From contig JAHBXE010000011.1 of the NCBI GenBank assembly GCA_019636625.1, positions 61,590-125,589 of the forward strand: a stretch of 64,000 bases of DNA. Direction: 5' to 3'. Both the position numbers and the translations under genes were made by a program. Source of the DNA: Phycisphaeraceae bacterium. Its GTDB lineage: Bacteria > Planctomycetota > Phycisphaerae > Phycisphaerales > UBA1924. Positions within the stretch are counted from its first letter, which is position 1, and every line of letters starts with the position of its first letter. The notes under the pieces were generated by a model. The model searched no databases. It was not told the origin of the DNA and saw only the letters and a list, made by a program, of their open reading frames with translations. Of this stretch, positions 35,530 to 45,042 are shown one piece after another.

Positions 35530-36911
35530 TCGCTCGGCCTCGTCTTGCGTCGGAGCGTCCGGACCTGATCGAGTCGTTCGATGAACGCCTTCTCGAGCCC
35601 GGACGCGATGGGACGGTAGTACTCCCGGTCGACGCCGAGGTAGTCCTGACCCGTGATGGCGCCGGGGACACTGTGGCTGTAGACATAGCCCTCGCCGGGA
35701 GATCCGGGCGTGCCGTTGTGCCGGGAGGAACCCAGCGGCGAACTGTTCGGGTCTCGGAGGTAGGTCGGGACCGGGATGGTCCGACCTTCGCGGACGTCTT
35801 CCAGCGCTTCATCGATCGCGACGTACGACGCGTTGCTCTTGGGGGCCATGGCGAGGTACGTCGCGCACTGCGCGAGCGTGATGCGGGCCTCGGGCATGCC
35901 GATGCGTTCGACCAGTTCCCACGCCGCGGCGGCGACGGAGATCGCCCGGGGATCGGCGTTCCCGATATCCTCGCTGGCGAGGATGGCCAGGCGCCGGGCG
36001 ATGAAGCGCGGGTCCTCCCCGGCTTCGAGCATGAAGGCGATCCAGTACACCGCGGCGTCGGGGTCTGAGCCGCGGATGGACTTGATCATGGCGCTGATCG
36101 AGTCGTAATGCTGGTCGCCGGTGGCGTCGTAGACGGCGGCCTTCTGCTGGATGGAATCTTCCGCGGTCTGGCGGTCGATCAGGATCGGCGAACCGCCATG
36201 GCCGAGCGAGGCCTGCGACGAGAGCACGGCGACCTCGAGCGCGGTCAGGGCCCGGCGGGCATCACCGTCGCACTTGACGGCCCAGACGTGCAGGGCGTCA
36301 TCCGTGACCTGCAACGGGAGTTTCCCGTACCCACGATCCGGGTCCGCTATGGCCCGCCGGAGCACGCCGACCACCTCGGACTCCGAGAGCGGCTCCAGGC
36401 GGAAAAGCGTGCTGCGGCTGATGAGGGCCGAGTTGCACGCGAAGAGAGGATTCTCCGTGGTGGCGCCGATGAAAGTGATCACGCCGCGCTCGACGTCGCT
36501 GAGCAGGACATCCTGCTGGGCGCGGGTGAAACGGTGAATCTCGTCCAGGAAGAGGATCGTCCGCCGCCCCCCGCTGCCGCCGCTCCCGCTCGTCTGGAGG
36601 CGTCGCACGGCTTCGTCGATGATCTCGCGGATCCGCTTCACCCCGACCGAGGCCGCGTTCTCGCGTTCGAAGTGACGGCGAGTAAACGTGGCGATGAGTT
36701 CGGCCAGCGTCGTCTTTCCCGTTCCCGGCGGGCCGTGAAAGATCAAAGAGGTGATCGCATCGGCCTGCAGCATCCGCCGGAGCAGTTTGCCCTCACCGAG
36801 GATGTGCTTCTGACCGGCGAACTCGTCGAGCGTCCGCGGGCGCATCCGTACCGCCAGCGGCAAGACCCGCCCGAGGGCCGCTTCGCGTGCTGGAGCCCAG
36901 AGGTCCGACAT
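35526..36911 (-). CDS. rarA: Replication-associated recombination protein A (AAA+ ATPase)
   Basis: 461 residues. Clamp-loader-like AAA+ ATPase acting at stalled forks. N-terminal LAVRMRPRTLDEFAGQKHILG; Walker A GPPGTGKTTLAE; Walker B ILFLDEIHRFTRAQQDVLL; sensor FIGATTENP. The C-terminal tetramerisation part has YDSISAMIKSIRGSDPDAAVYW and EDIGNADPRA. The ATG at 36911 has a -10 hexamer 6 bases upstream and no Shine-Dalgarno. Co-transcribed with the folate cyclo-ligase. Confidence 0.95.
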   Translation of the reverse strand: MSDLWAPAREAALGRVLPLAVRMRPRTLDEFAGQKHILGEGKLLRRMLQADAITSLIFHGPPGTGKTTLAELIATFTRRHFERENAASVGVKRIREIIDEAVRRLQTSGSGGSGGRRTILFLDEIHRFTRAQQDVLLSDVERGVITFIGATTENPLFACNSALISRSTLFRLEPLSESEVVGVLRRAIADPDRGYGKLPLQVTDDALHVWAVKCDGDARRALTALEVAVLSSQASLGHGGSPILIDRQTAEDSIQQKAAVYDATGDQHYDSISAMIKSIRGSDPDAAVYWIAFMLEAGEDPRFIARRLAILASEDIGNADPRAISVAAAAWELVERIGMPEARITLAQCATYLAMAPKSNASYVAIDEALEDVREGRTIPVPTYLRDPNSSPLGSSRHNGTPGSPGEGYVYSHSVPGAITGQDYLGVDREYYRPIASGLEKAFIERLDQVRTLRRKTRPSE

Positions 36912-36917
36912 CGGGAG

Positions 36918-36923
36918 ATGTTA
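36918..36923 (-). promoter_or_regulatory. -10 element for leaderless rarA
   Basis: TAACAT on the minus strand, 6 bases before the rarA ATG. Confidence 0.45.
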
Positions 36924-36976
36924 GGGGGGCTGGCGGCGCGCGAATCAGTTGTCGGCGCCACTGGATTCGACGCTGG

Positions 36977-36982
36977 TATCGT
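36977..36982 (+). promoter_or_regulatory. -10 element for leaderless dehydrogenase gene
   Basis: TATCGT, preceded by TGG, 6 bases before the ATG at 36989. Back to back with the rarA promoter. Confidence 0.5.
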
Positions 36983-36988
36983 TCGCCC

Positions 36989-38032
36989 ATGCGCGCGATT
37001 GTCGTCACCAAGCAGGGTTCGCCGGTTTCGAGCAACATCCGGTATTCCACGGACTGGCCCGAGCCGCCCTCGCCAGCCAAGGGCGAAGCTCGAATCCGCA
37101 CTCTTGCTTCGGCCTTCAACCAGATGGACCTCTGGGTCGGGCGCGGCGTGCCGGGGCTCTCGCTCGAGTACCCGCGTGTCTCCGGATGCGACGCGTGCGG
37201 CATGGTTGAGGCCGTAGGCGAAGGGGTGGACCCAGCGTGGCTGGGCAAGCGGGTGATCGTCAATGCGGCGCTGCGGATCCCGCAGAGAGTTTCGCCCATG
37301 GATCCCCCCGCCTCGACGCTCGCGCCGGAGTATCAACTCATCGGCGAGCACCACAACGGGATGCACGCGGAGAAGTTCAACGCCCCTGCCGCGAACCTCG
37401 CCGTGGTGGGCGATGGGGCGGACCCGGCGCAGGCCGCGGCGTTCGGGCTTTGCGGGCTGACCGCGTGGTCGATGATGGTGACCAAGGGACAACTGCGCAG
37501 CGGGCAGTCGGTTCTGATCACGGGGATCGGGGGCGGCGTGGCCACCTCGGCGCTGGCGATTGCCAAGCACTTCGGCTGTTTCGTGGTCGTGACCTCGAGG
37601 CATCAATCGAAACTGGACAAGGCGAGGGCGCTCGGGGCCGATGCGGGCGTGCTGGACAAGGGCCAGGACTGGTCGCGCGAGGTGCGAGCGTTCACGAACA
37701 AGCGGGGCGTGGATGTCGCCGTCGATTCTTCCGGCAAAGCGACGCACCTGAACTGCATCAAGTCCCTGGCCCGGGGCGGGGCGTACCTCACGCCCGGCTG
37801 CACCTCCGGACCCGATGCCGTCACCGACCTCGCCCGCATCTTCTGGAACCAGCTTCGGATTCTCGGCTCGACGATGGGGTCCAACGAGGAGTTCCAGGAA
37901 GTGACGGCGCTGTTCCGGAACGGGAAGATCCGACCGGTGGTTGATCAGATCTTCGACGCCGGGGATGCGGTCAAGGCGTACGAGCGCCTGGAAGCCTCGG
38001 AGCAGTTCGGGAAACTCGTGCTCAAGTGGTGA
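36989..38032 (+). CDS. Medium-chain alcohol dehydrogenase/quinone oxidoreductase-family protein
   Basis: 347 residues. MDR fold: N-terminal GroES-like domain (MRAIVVTKQGS, NQMDLWVGRGVPG, VSGCDACGMVEAVGEGVD) and a Rossmann domain (SVLITGIGGGVATSALAIAKHFG, VVTSR). YPRVSGCDACG keeps the region of the catalytic zinc site, but the full Cys/His zinc set is not evident, so it may be zinc-independent like quinone reductases. NAD(P)H-dependent reductase activity is expected; the substrate is unknown. The last bases are followed by the nagB fusion 31 bases later. Confidence 0.88.
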   Translation: MRAIVVTKQGSPVSSNIRYSTDWPEPPSPAKGEARIRTLASAFNQMDLWVGRGVPGLSLEYPRVSGCDACGMVEAVGEGVDPAWLGKRVIVNAALRIPQRVSPMDPPASTLAPEYQLIGEHHNGMHAEKFNAPAANLAVVGDGADPAQAAAFGLCGLTAWSMMVTKGQLRSGQSVLITGIGGGVATSALAIAKHFGCFVVVTSRHQSKLDKARALGADAGVLDKGQDWSREVRAFTNKRGVDVAVDSSGKATHLNCIKSLARGGAYLTPGCTSGPDAVTDLARIFWNQLRILGSTMGSNEEFQEVTALFRNGKIRPVVDQIFDAGDAVKAYERLEASEQFGKLVLKW

Positions 38033-38063
38033 AGTCCCGGGCGGGGTACGCAAGGGAGTGAAT

Positions 38064-40010
38064 GTGAGCCAGGAACGAATCAAGGTCGAGGCCCACCCCA
38101 GCAGCGCGGCGGCGGCGAGAGCCGTCGCGGGCGAGATCGCGGCGTTAATCCGCGCTCGGGCGTCGGAGGGGCGAAGGGCGGTGCTGGGGTTGGCGACAGG
38201 GTCCACACCCGTGGGCGTGTACGAGGAGCTGGTCCGGCTTCACCGGGAGGGCTTGTCGTTCCGCAACGTCACCACCTTCAACCTCGACGAGTACTGGCCG
38301 ATGAAGGCGGAAGAGCTGCAGAGCTACCGCCGCTTCATGAACGAGTACCTTTTCGATCACATCGACGCGCCGCGGGAGCACATCCACATTCCCGACGGCG
38401 GGGTGCCGCGCGAGGGAATCGCGGCGTTCTGCGAGTCGTACGAGCGACGGATCGCCGAGGCGGGCGGGATCGATTACCAGATTCTCGGCGTGGGGCGCAC
38501 GGGTCACATCGGCTTCAACGAGCCTGGCTCGGCCCGCGACAGCCGCACTCGGCTCATCACGCTCGACCGTGTCACGCGCATGGACGCCGCCAGCGACTTC
38601 TTCGGCGAGCGGAACGTTCCACGCCACGCGATCACCATGGGCGTCGGCACGATCATGCAGGCCCGGAGGATCGCGCTGCTCGCCTTTGGCGAGCACAAGG
38701 CCGCCATCATCAAGCGGGCCGTCGAGGGCGAGATCAGCCCTTCGGTCGCCGCCAGTTTTCTTCAGCAGCACCCCGACGCCACGATCCACCTCGACCCCGC
38801 CGCGGCGGCGGAGTTGACGCGGTTCAAGACGCCATGGCTGCTGGAGCGGGCGGGGCTGAACTGGGACGCGGCGCTGACGCGCAAGGCCGTCATCTGGCTG
38901 GCGCTGCAAGTCGGCAAGCCCATCCTGAAACTCACGGATGAGGACTACAACGAGCACGGCCTCCAGGACCTTCTCGCGGCGCGCGGCGGGCACGGCAAGG
39001 GCCGATCCGGCGCCTACGACATCAACATCGAGGTCTTCAAGGCGCTGCAGGCGACGATCACCGGCTGGCCCGGCGGCAAGCCCCCGCCGGGTGAAGAACG
39101 CCGCGGCGCGGACCACCCGCCCGCAGCCGAGCGCCGCTCCGCCAAACGCATCGTGATCTTCAGCCCCCACCCCGACGACGACGTCATCAGCATGGGCGGC
39201 ACGCTGATCCGCCTGTGCGAGCAGGGGCACGATGTTCACGTCGCGTACCAGACCTCTGGCAACATCGCAGTGTGGGACGAGTCGGCCCTCCGTCACGCCG
39301 ACTTCATCCGCGAGTTTGCGCACGAGTTCCCCGGCGTGGGGCGCGAACTGGTCGACCGCATCGATGCCGCGATCGAGTCCTTCGTTGCCGTCAAGGCCCC
39401 CGGTCAAGTGGACACGCCCGAACTCCAGAAGATCAAGACGCTCATCCGCCGCACCGAGGCCCGGGCCGCGGCGCGGTACTCCGGCGTACGCCTGGACCGG
39501 ATCCACTTCCTTGATCTTCCGTTCTACGAGACCGGGCGCGTGCGCAAGAAGCCGGTCGGTGAGGAAGACATCCGCATCGTCGCGGACTTGCTGGACCAGA
39601 TCCAGCCGCAGCAGGTCTACGCGGCGGGCGACCTCTCCGATCCGCACGGAACGCACCGCGTGTGCCTCGCGGCGATCGTGGCGGCGTTCGAGCTTCTGAA
39701 GGACCGCGCGTGGATGCGGGACTGCACGCTCTGGCTGTACCGAGGCGCGTGGCAGGAATGGGGCGCCGAGGAGATCGAAATGGCCGTGCCACTCTCTCCG
39801 GATGAAGTGGTTCGGAAGCGCATGGCCATCTTCAAGCACGAAAGCCAGAAGGACCTCGCCCTCTTCCCGGGCCCCAACGACCCCCGCGAGTTCTGGCAGC
39901 GGGCCGAGGACCGGAACAAGGGCACGGCCCGTCTCTTCGACAAACTCGGGCTGGCAGAGTACGAGGCCATGGAGGGGTTTGTACGGTGGCGGCCGGGGCG
40001 ACACGGTTGA
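38064..40010 (+). CDS. nagB: Fusion of glucosamine-6-phosphate deaminase (NagB-like) and PIG-L/LmbE de-N-acetylase domains
   Basis: 648 residues. Domain 1 (about 1-300) is NagB/isomerase-like: LGLATGSTP, TFNLDEYWPM (D75) and GVGRTGHIGFNEPG. The residue equal to the catalytic Asp141 of E. coli NagB is Thr146, while the His (148) and Glu (153) are kept. Domain 2 (about 360-640) is a PIG-L deacetylase: IFSPHPDDDVISMGG (metal site) and DLSDPHGTHRVC. Long fusions of this kind exist in other bacteria; the Thr is typical of that subgroup as far as I recall. Likely use: amino-sugar phosphate processing, in both deacetylation and deamination. GTG at 38064 has AAGGGAG just upstream. Confidence 0.88.
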   Translation: MSQERIKVEAHPSSAAAARAVAGEIAALIRARASEGRRAVLGLATGSTPVGVYEELVRLHREGLSFRNVTTFNLDEYWPMKAEELQSYRRFMNEYLFDHIDAPREHIHIPDGGVPREGIAAFCESYERRIAEAGGIDYQILGVGRTGHIGFNEPGSARDSRTRLITLDRVTRMDAASDFFGERNVPRHAITMGVGTIMQARRIALLAFGEHKAAIIKRAVEGEISPSVAASFLQQHPDATIHLDPAAAAELTRFKTPWLLERAGLNWDAALTRKAVIWLALQVGKPILKLTDEDYNEHGLQDLLAARGGHGKGRSGAYDINIEVFKALQATITGWPGGKPPPGEERRGADHPPAAERRSAKRIVIFSPHPDDDVISMGGTLIRLCEQGHDVHVAYQTSGNIAVWDESALRHADFIREFAHEFPGVGRELVDRIDAAIESFVAVKAPGQVDTPELQKIKTLIRRTEARAAARYSGVRLDRIHFLDLPFYETGRVRKKPVGEEDIRIVADLLDQIQPQQVYAAGDLSDPHGTHRVCLAAIVAAFELLKDRAWMRDCTLWLYRGAWQEWGAEEIEMAVPLSPDEVVRKRMAIFKHESQKDLALFPGPNDPREFWQRAEDRNKGTARLFDKLGLAEYEAMEGFVRWRPGRHG

Positions 40011-40017
40011 ACCGGCC

Positions 40018-40023
40018 TATCGT
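40018..40023 (+). promoter_or_regulatory. -10 element for leaderless SYLF lipoprotein gene
   Basis: TATCGT, 5 bases before the ATG at 40029. It begins 7 bases after the preceding stop. Confidence 0.45.
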
Positions 40024-40028
40024 GAATT

Positions 40029-40571
40029 ATGGTCAAGTTCCTTCTTATCGCTGTGGCCGCCGGCACGCTGACCCTGTCGGGGTGCGGCGCTTCCCCGAAG
40101 ACCGAGAGTGAACGCACTTCGCTCGCCGCGGAGGTCTCCGCGGCGATGGAGGGGTTCCTCAGCGCCGACCCGACGCTCAAGGCGCTGCTCGACGCGTCCG
40201 CTGGCTACGCGCTGTTGCCGGAAGTCGGCAAGGCGGGCCTCGGGATCGGCGGCTCGTACGGAAACGGCGAGGTGTTCGACAAGAGCGGGAAGAAGATCGG
40301 CTACGTCGAACTCGCGGAGGGCACGATCGGCTTCCAGATCGGCGCGCAGGTCTTCAGCGAGTTGATCGTGTTCGAGACGACCGAGGCGCTCACCCGCTTC
40401 AAGGCAGGCGAGTTCACCTTCGCCGCCAACGCCACGGCCGTCGCCATCAAGCCCGGCGCCGCCGCCAAGAACGACCCAAGCAGTGATGTGAGCGTTTTCG
40501 TGCGGACCAAGGGCGGTTTGATGGCCGAGGCCTCGATCGGCGGTCAGAAGCTGAATTTCAAGCCGCTGTGA
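40029..40571 (+). CDS. SYLF-domain lipoprotein (YSC84-like)
   Basis: 180 residues. Signal peptide with lipobox TLSGC (MVKFLLIAVAAGTLTLSGC). The mature part is a SYLF/YSC84 domain: ALLDASAGYALLPEVGKAGLGIGGSYGNGEVF, GTIGFQIGAQVFSELIVF and a C-terminal VFVRTKGGLMAEASIGGQKLNF. SYLF domains bind phospholipids; the bacterial lipoproteins have no fixed role. Confidence 0.9.
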   Translation: MVKFLLIAVAAGTLTLSGCGASPKTESERTSLAAEVSAAMEGFLSADPTLKALLDASAGYALLPEVGKAGLGIGGSYGNGEVFDKSGKKIGYVELAEGTIGFQIGAQVFSELIVFETTEALTRFKAGEFTFAANATAVAIKPGAAAKNDPSSDVSVFVRTKGGLMAEASIGGQKLNFKPL

Positions 40572-40598
40572 TTCCCTGGATCACGCGCATCGGGTCGT

Positions 40599-42161
40599 TC
40601 AGGCCAAAAGTGCTTTGACCGGCTTCCCATGGCCGTCCTTGGTGACGTAGAACGGGCGGCCCTCGGTGATGTACGACGTGTCGGGCGCGATGCCCATGGC
40701 GTGGTAGAGCGTCGCGTGCATGTCGATGAGTTTCACCGGGTTCTCGACGGCCACCATCGGGTGCCGATCCGCTGTCTTCCCGTACGCCATTCCGTGCCTG
40801 AGCGGCCCACCGAAGCACACCATCGAGGAGCACGAAGAAAAGTGGCCGTGGAAGCCGTACATCCCTTCGTGCTCGATGGTCAGCCCTTCGCCCGACTGGG
40901 TTTCGGCGGCGCCGTCCGGCTCGATTCCCGCGGCGGGTTGCGCGGCAAGAGTCCGCCCGAACTCCGTCGCGAGGACGACCAGTGTTGAATCGAGCAGACC
41001 CCGCTCGTCGAGATCCCGGATCAGCCTCGCGATCGGACGGTCGATCTGCTGCTTCATCTCGACCATGCGTGACCAGCCGTTCTCGTGCATGTCGAAACCC
41101 TTGAAGGGCCCGTACTGGTATTCGACCTGGATCATCCGGGCGCCCCGCTCGACCAGGCGGCGGGCCAGCAGCAGGCCGTGCCCGAAACGACGCCCGAAGT
41201 AGTACGACTTGTCGGCGATGTCACCCGAACTGATCTCGGGCTCGTACTGCGCCACCAGGTCCGCCGGTTCGTCACGCTGGTAGTCGAACGCCTGCTTTAC
41301 CGGTGAGTCCATCATGGCCCGGGCGTCGTCCATCACCTTCGCATACTCCGCGGCCTTCTGCGCATCGCGCAGCGACCGATCCGCCAACGCGTTGAGATTC
41401 CGGAACAGCGCCATGCGCCGGTCCAATCGCTCGGTGGAGACCCCCGCCGCGGCGGAGAGCGTTGCCAGCCCCTGCGTCGCATCGGGGATCATGAACGGCG
41501 CGTGCTGCACGCCGTAGAACCCCGGCCCGATGAACTCGTTGATGAAGATCCGTTCTTCATCGCTCGAGTCGATGTCGCGGCCGATGTAGATGTACGCCGG
41601 GATGTGCTCGTGACGCCGACCCCGCGTGCGACCCACGATCGCCCCCATGCTCGGCGCCTTCACGCCCGCGGGGAACAGGTACCCCGTCATCATGTAGTAC
41701 TGCGCCTTGAGGTGGATGGCGCCGAACATGACATCGTTCGCGAGGCTTCGGACGATGCACCCCTTGTCCATCACGGATGCGATGTTCTCCAGCCCCGCCC
41801 CGAGCTGGACCCCGTCGGCGGCGGTCGGGATCAACGGGCAAGTCCCGAGCAGTTCGCTCCCCTTCATCCCCTTGCGGAAGGGCGTGTGCCGCTTCGGGTC
41901 CCACATGTCGGTCTGCGCCATGCCGCCGGGGAGCCAGATCACGATCATCGACTCGGCGGCCCTGGGATTCACCACGCGTGGGGACTCGGGCTCGAGCGCC
42001 CGCAGTGCTCCCGGAACCAGGAGCCCGGCCCCCGCCGCCACACCGGCCCGAAGCACCGTCCGGCGATCGAGCATCGCCTCGCCGCGATCGGGGCACCACG
42101 ATGCGCCCACCGACGCGGCGATCCGATCCACACCTCTTTGTGCACTTGGCTTCTGGCTCAT
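40599..42161 (-). CDS. DUF1501-family exported protein (first copy)
   Basis: 520 residues. Tat signal near residues 32-58 (LDRRTVLRAGVAAGAGLLVPGA). The DUF1501 domain (sulfatase/alkaline-phosphatase-like fold) follows: ESMIVIWLPGGMAQTDMWDPKR, GTCPLIPTAADGVQLGAGLENIA, IVRSL, HPMVAVENP and the C-terminal LIDMHATLYHAMGI. DUF1501 proteins come in pairs with DUF1549/DUF1553 cytochromes in planctomycetes; their biochemistry is unknown. The start at 42161 lies 36 bases after the partner's stop. Export to the periplasm is predicted. Confidence 0.88.
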   Translation of the reverse strand: MSQKPSAQRGVDRIAASVGASWCPDRGEAMLDRRTVLRAGVAAGAGLLVPGALRALEPESPRVVNPRAAESMIVIWLPGGMAQTDMWDPKRHTPFRKGMKGSELLGTCPLIPTAADGVQLGAGLENIASVMDKGCIVRSLANDVMFGAIHLKAQYYMMTGYLFPAGVKAPSMGAIVGRTRGRRHEHIPAYIYIGRDIDSSDEERIFINEFIGPGFYGVQHAPFMIPDATQGLATLSAAAGVSTERLDRRMALFRNLNALADRSLRDAQKAAEYAKVMDDARAMMDSPVKQAFDYQRDEPADLVAQYEPEISSGDIADKSYYFGRRFGHGLLLARRLVERGARMIQVEYQYGPFKGFDMHENGWSRMVEMKQQIDRPIARLIRDLDERGLLDSTLVVLATEFGRTLAAQPAAGIEPDGAAETQSGEGLTIEHEGMYGFHGHFSSCSSMVCFGGPLRHGMAYGKTADRHPMVAVENPVKLIDMHATLYHAMGIAPDTSYITEGRPFYVTKDGHGKPVKALLA

Positions 42162-42196
42162 GTCGTCTTTCACAACGCCCTTGTCGTAAGCAACAC

Positions 42197-44935
42197 TTAT
42201 CGCACGTACTGGAACTCCGGTGATGCAAGCAGCGCCCACATCAAGTCACCCAACGCCTCCGTTTCGGCGCTTCCCATCCCGGCGACGATCCCGGCCGCGT
42301 CCCAGTGCACGGTGCCGCCGTGCTGATCGAAGGACATGCCCACGATCCGGCCTCCGGCGCCCGTGAACCCGACGACCGCCGCTGGAACATCCAGCCGCAC
42401 CCATTCACCCCATGCGGGGAGATCGCCAACTCGCCGGCGCGACGGCGAGTCCGTCTTCCCGAACGGAATCAGGTCCTCTCCCCAGTACGCCCGGTGCGAC
42501 CAACCCCCATCGTTGATCGTCACGCCATCGTTCCACTGCACCATGATCTGGCGCGGCGGATCGGCGGGATCAATCCGCACCCACACGAACAGCGTGTCGC
42601 CCGGCATGACCCGCGCGGGCGAGAGGTCGAGCACGTAGTGCTGTATCCGATTGCCCAGCTCGGCCCGCTGCGCCCGCCACCGCCCGCCGGATGCGGGGGC
42701 GGGAGCGTCGGTCCAGTTCCACGAGCCGACGGCACGCGCATACTCCGGCAGGTCATCCTCAATCAGAACCTCGGGCCCCGTCCGGGAATCCGGGCTCGAG
42801 CGACCGGCGGCGCTGGACACGTACTCACGGGCGGCTTCGAGCTCGGCCGTTGAAGGGGGCCTCGACAGCACTGCGGTGTAGAGCCGCGTGATCTGGTTCG
42901 ACAATCGCCCTGCGTCTTCGCTCGACACATGGGCGGCGTCGCTCAGAATCGCCGCGGAGTACACGAGTGCACCGAACTCCTCTCCGTTGAGCAGCTCGAG
43001 GGACTGCACGACCGCCGCATCATCGGCTCGCGCCGTCGATATCTCGTTCCGCGAGGCGGGCTTGCCCAGCACGCGTGAGAGCGCTGTGGACTCGTTGACG
43101 TGGAACAGCCGCGCCCTGGGTTCCAGTTTCTGGTCCGCGGCGACACGGATGCTGTCCACGACCTGCTCGGCGGTCATGCGCCGAAGGGAGGGGGAGCGAA
43201 AGTATCGCGGCGCGGACTTGTTCGCCACATCGAAGTGGTCCTCCAGGGCCGGGTCGTAGCGCAACTGGTACGTGCGGCTGGTCAGGATGAGCCTGATCGT
43301 CCGCTTGAGGTTGAAATCGTGCGTGGCCAAGTCGCGTGCGAGCCAGTCCAACAGTTCCGGGTGGCTTGGCGGCACATCCGCGCGGAAGTCGTCCGCCGGT
43401 TCCACCAATCCAAGCCCCATGTACCGCTTCCAGAGCCGGTTCACGATCGCACGCGCAAAGCGAGGGTTGTGCGGGTCGGTGACCAGCTGCGCCGCACGCC
43501 GGAGTCTCCCGTCCTCGTCCGAGGGCACTTCCCGCGGAACACCCGGAATCTCAAAGCAGAACGCCGCGGGAACCACTTCGCCCGTGTGCTTCTCGCACAC
43601 GACAAGCTCAAGGTCGTGCGCGGCGAAGAGGCTGGAGTACGCCAAGGCCCTTCGCTGCGGCCATTCCTCGTTCTCGAAGTGGCTGTGGCACGAAGCGCAC
43701 TTGACGGACGTGCCGAGAAAGACCTGCGCCACCGCCGCCGCGGACTGCAGCGTGTCCGTGTGCGTCTCGTTGCGGATGTAGGCGATCTTGCTCTTGCGGC
43801 CGTTGGCATCCCCGATCTCGGGCTTCTTCGCCCCGGGCAGTCGCGTGTCGATCAACTCCGCCGCGAACAGATCGAACGCCTTGTTCGTCCTGAACGACTC
43901 GTTGATCCACTTCCGGTAGTTGCCCCGCGTCGGCACGCCGCCCTGGAGATTCACGTACGAACTGCCCAGCGCATCTTCCCAGAAGGGCGTCCAGTGGTCG
44001 GCGTAGTCCGCATCGCGGGCGAGGAGCTCATCGACGAGACGGGCTCGCTTGTCGGGATGCGTGTCCGCATGAAACCGCGCCAGTTCATCGATCGTGGGAA
44101 CAACACCGATCACGTCGAGGTACACACGCCGGGCGAAGGTGGCATCGTCGCAAAGGACTGGCGGCTGGGACGCTTGGGGCAGTTTCGCCGCCGACCAAGC
44201 CGCCTCGATGAACCGATCGATCTCGTTGTTGGACGGCCCGTTCGAAGGGGGAACGCGAGGTTCGGGCGGCAATGAGGCCAGCCGGATCGCGCGACGAAGC
44301 CGGAACACGCCCTCATCGCTTGACCCAAACAGGATCGCTTCAACCTCGGGCGACATTGCTGTCGCGGCGACCGGTGAAGCGGAAGACTCCATCGCCGCGG
44401 CGACGGTTTCCTTCCGCTCGGGTGGCGCCAGCGCGGCGAGCAGGTACCCCTCGCCGTGCACAAGCGTTCCGCCCCAATGACCGACGGCCACCACCATCGC
44501 GGCGACACCAATTGTGGTCAAGCGGGAAAGCCCGACCAGCCACCGCGTCCGCGCGATCAATGACAACCCGACCGCCACAATCGCAACGACCGCCAGGGCA
44601 ACGCCGCCCCAGCGATGAAGCGACAGCACGACCGAGTCCGGCCCGGATCGGTCGAAGTCGGCATTCAACCAACCAAAGACCGCGGCCGCGACGGCCGCAG
44701 CGGCCCCGAAAACGAGGCACACCCGCGCCGCGGAGCGGGTGCGGTCGCTGGCGAACACGGCGCCGAGAAGCTCAAGAACCCCCGCGACCAGCAGCAGGGC
44801 GACGGGAAAGTGCGCCACCGCCTGGTGCAACCGACCCAGCAGCACACCCAGTCGTTCCGGCAGGCCTGCCTCCGCCGCGGATGCCGCGGGCACCGCCAGA
44901 AGAACACCACAGCAGAACGCCGCACACTTGCTCAC
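42197..44935 (-). CDS. DUF1549/DUF1553 planctomycete cytochrome-type protein with extra beta domain (first copy)
   Basis: 912 residues. Signal peptide (SKCAAFCCGVLLAVPAASA), then an N-terminal membrane unit with HFPVALLLVAGVLELLGAVF and three more hydrophobic segments (DUF2231-like). DUF1549 runs about 230-450, including the haem-type motif CASCHSH. DUF1553 begins near 480 (LRRAAQLVTDPHNPRFARAIVNRLWKRYMGLGLVEPADDFR). A beta-rich domain of about 157 residues (approximately 723-879: WTDAPAPASGGRW, DTLFVWVRIDPADPP) is inserted before the last segment ALGDLMWALLASPEFQYVR. The GTG at 44935 has a -10 hexamer 7 bases upstream. The paired DUF1501 gene follows. Confidence 0.85.
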   Translation of the reverse strand: MSKCAAFCCGVLLAVPAASAAEAGLPERLGVLLGRLHQAVAHFPVALLLVAGVLELLGAVFASDRTRSAARVCLVFGAAAAVAAAVFGWLNADFDRSGPDSVVLSLHRWGGVALAVVAIVAVGLSLIARTRWLVGLSRLTTIGVAAMVVAVGHWGGTLVHGEGYLLAALAPPERKETVAAAMESSASPVAATAMSPEVEAILFGSSDEGVFRLRRAIRLASLPPEPRVPPSNGPSNNEIDRFIEAAWSAAKLPQASQPPVLCDDATFARRVYLDVIGVVPTIDELARFHADTHPDKRARLVDELLARDADYADHWTPFWEDALGSSYVNLQGGVPTRGNYRKWINESFRTNKAFDLFAAELIDTRLPGAKKPEIGDANGRKSKIAYIRNETHTDTLQSAAAVAQVFLGTSVKCASCHSHFENEEWPQRRALAYSSLFAAHDLELVVCEKHTGEVVPAAFCFEIPGVPREVPSDEDGRLRRAAQLVTDPHNPRFARAIVNRLWKRYMGLGLVEPADDFRADVPPSHPELLDWLARDLATHDFNLKRTIRLILTSRTYQLRYDPALEDHFDVANKSAPRYFRSPSLRRMTAEQVVDSIRVAADQKLEPRARLFHVNESTALSRVLGKPASRNEISTARADDAAVVQSLELLNGEEFGALVYSAAILSDAAHVSSEDAGRLSNQITRLYTAVLSRPPSTAELEAAREYVSSAAGRSSPDSRTGPEVLIEDDLPEYARAVGSWNWTDAPAPASGGRWRAQRAELGNRIQHYVLDLSPARVMPGDTLFVWVRIDPADPPRQIMVQWNDGVTINDGGWSHRAYWGEDLIPFGKTDSPSRRRVGDLPAWGEWVRLDVPAAVVGFTGAGGRIVGMSFDQHGGTVHWDAAGIVAGMGSAETEALGDLMWALLASPEFQYVR

Positions 44936-44942
44936 ACCAGGC

Positions 44943-44948
44943 AGTGTA
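44943..44948 (-). promoter_or_regulatory. -10 element for leaderless DUF1549 gene (first copy)
   Basis: TACACT on the minus strand, 7 bases before the GTG at 44935. It supports the GTG over the open frame running further upstream. Confidence 0.45.
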
Positions 44949-45042
44949 CCCGGAGTTCCAGCAGACCCAAACCCCAAAGTGCCGGTGCTTCGCCTCGGCC
45001 AACGCGGCGGCCAGCACCTCGGTTGGCCGGCTCGCCGGGGAA

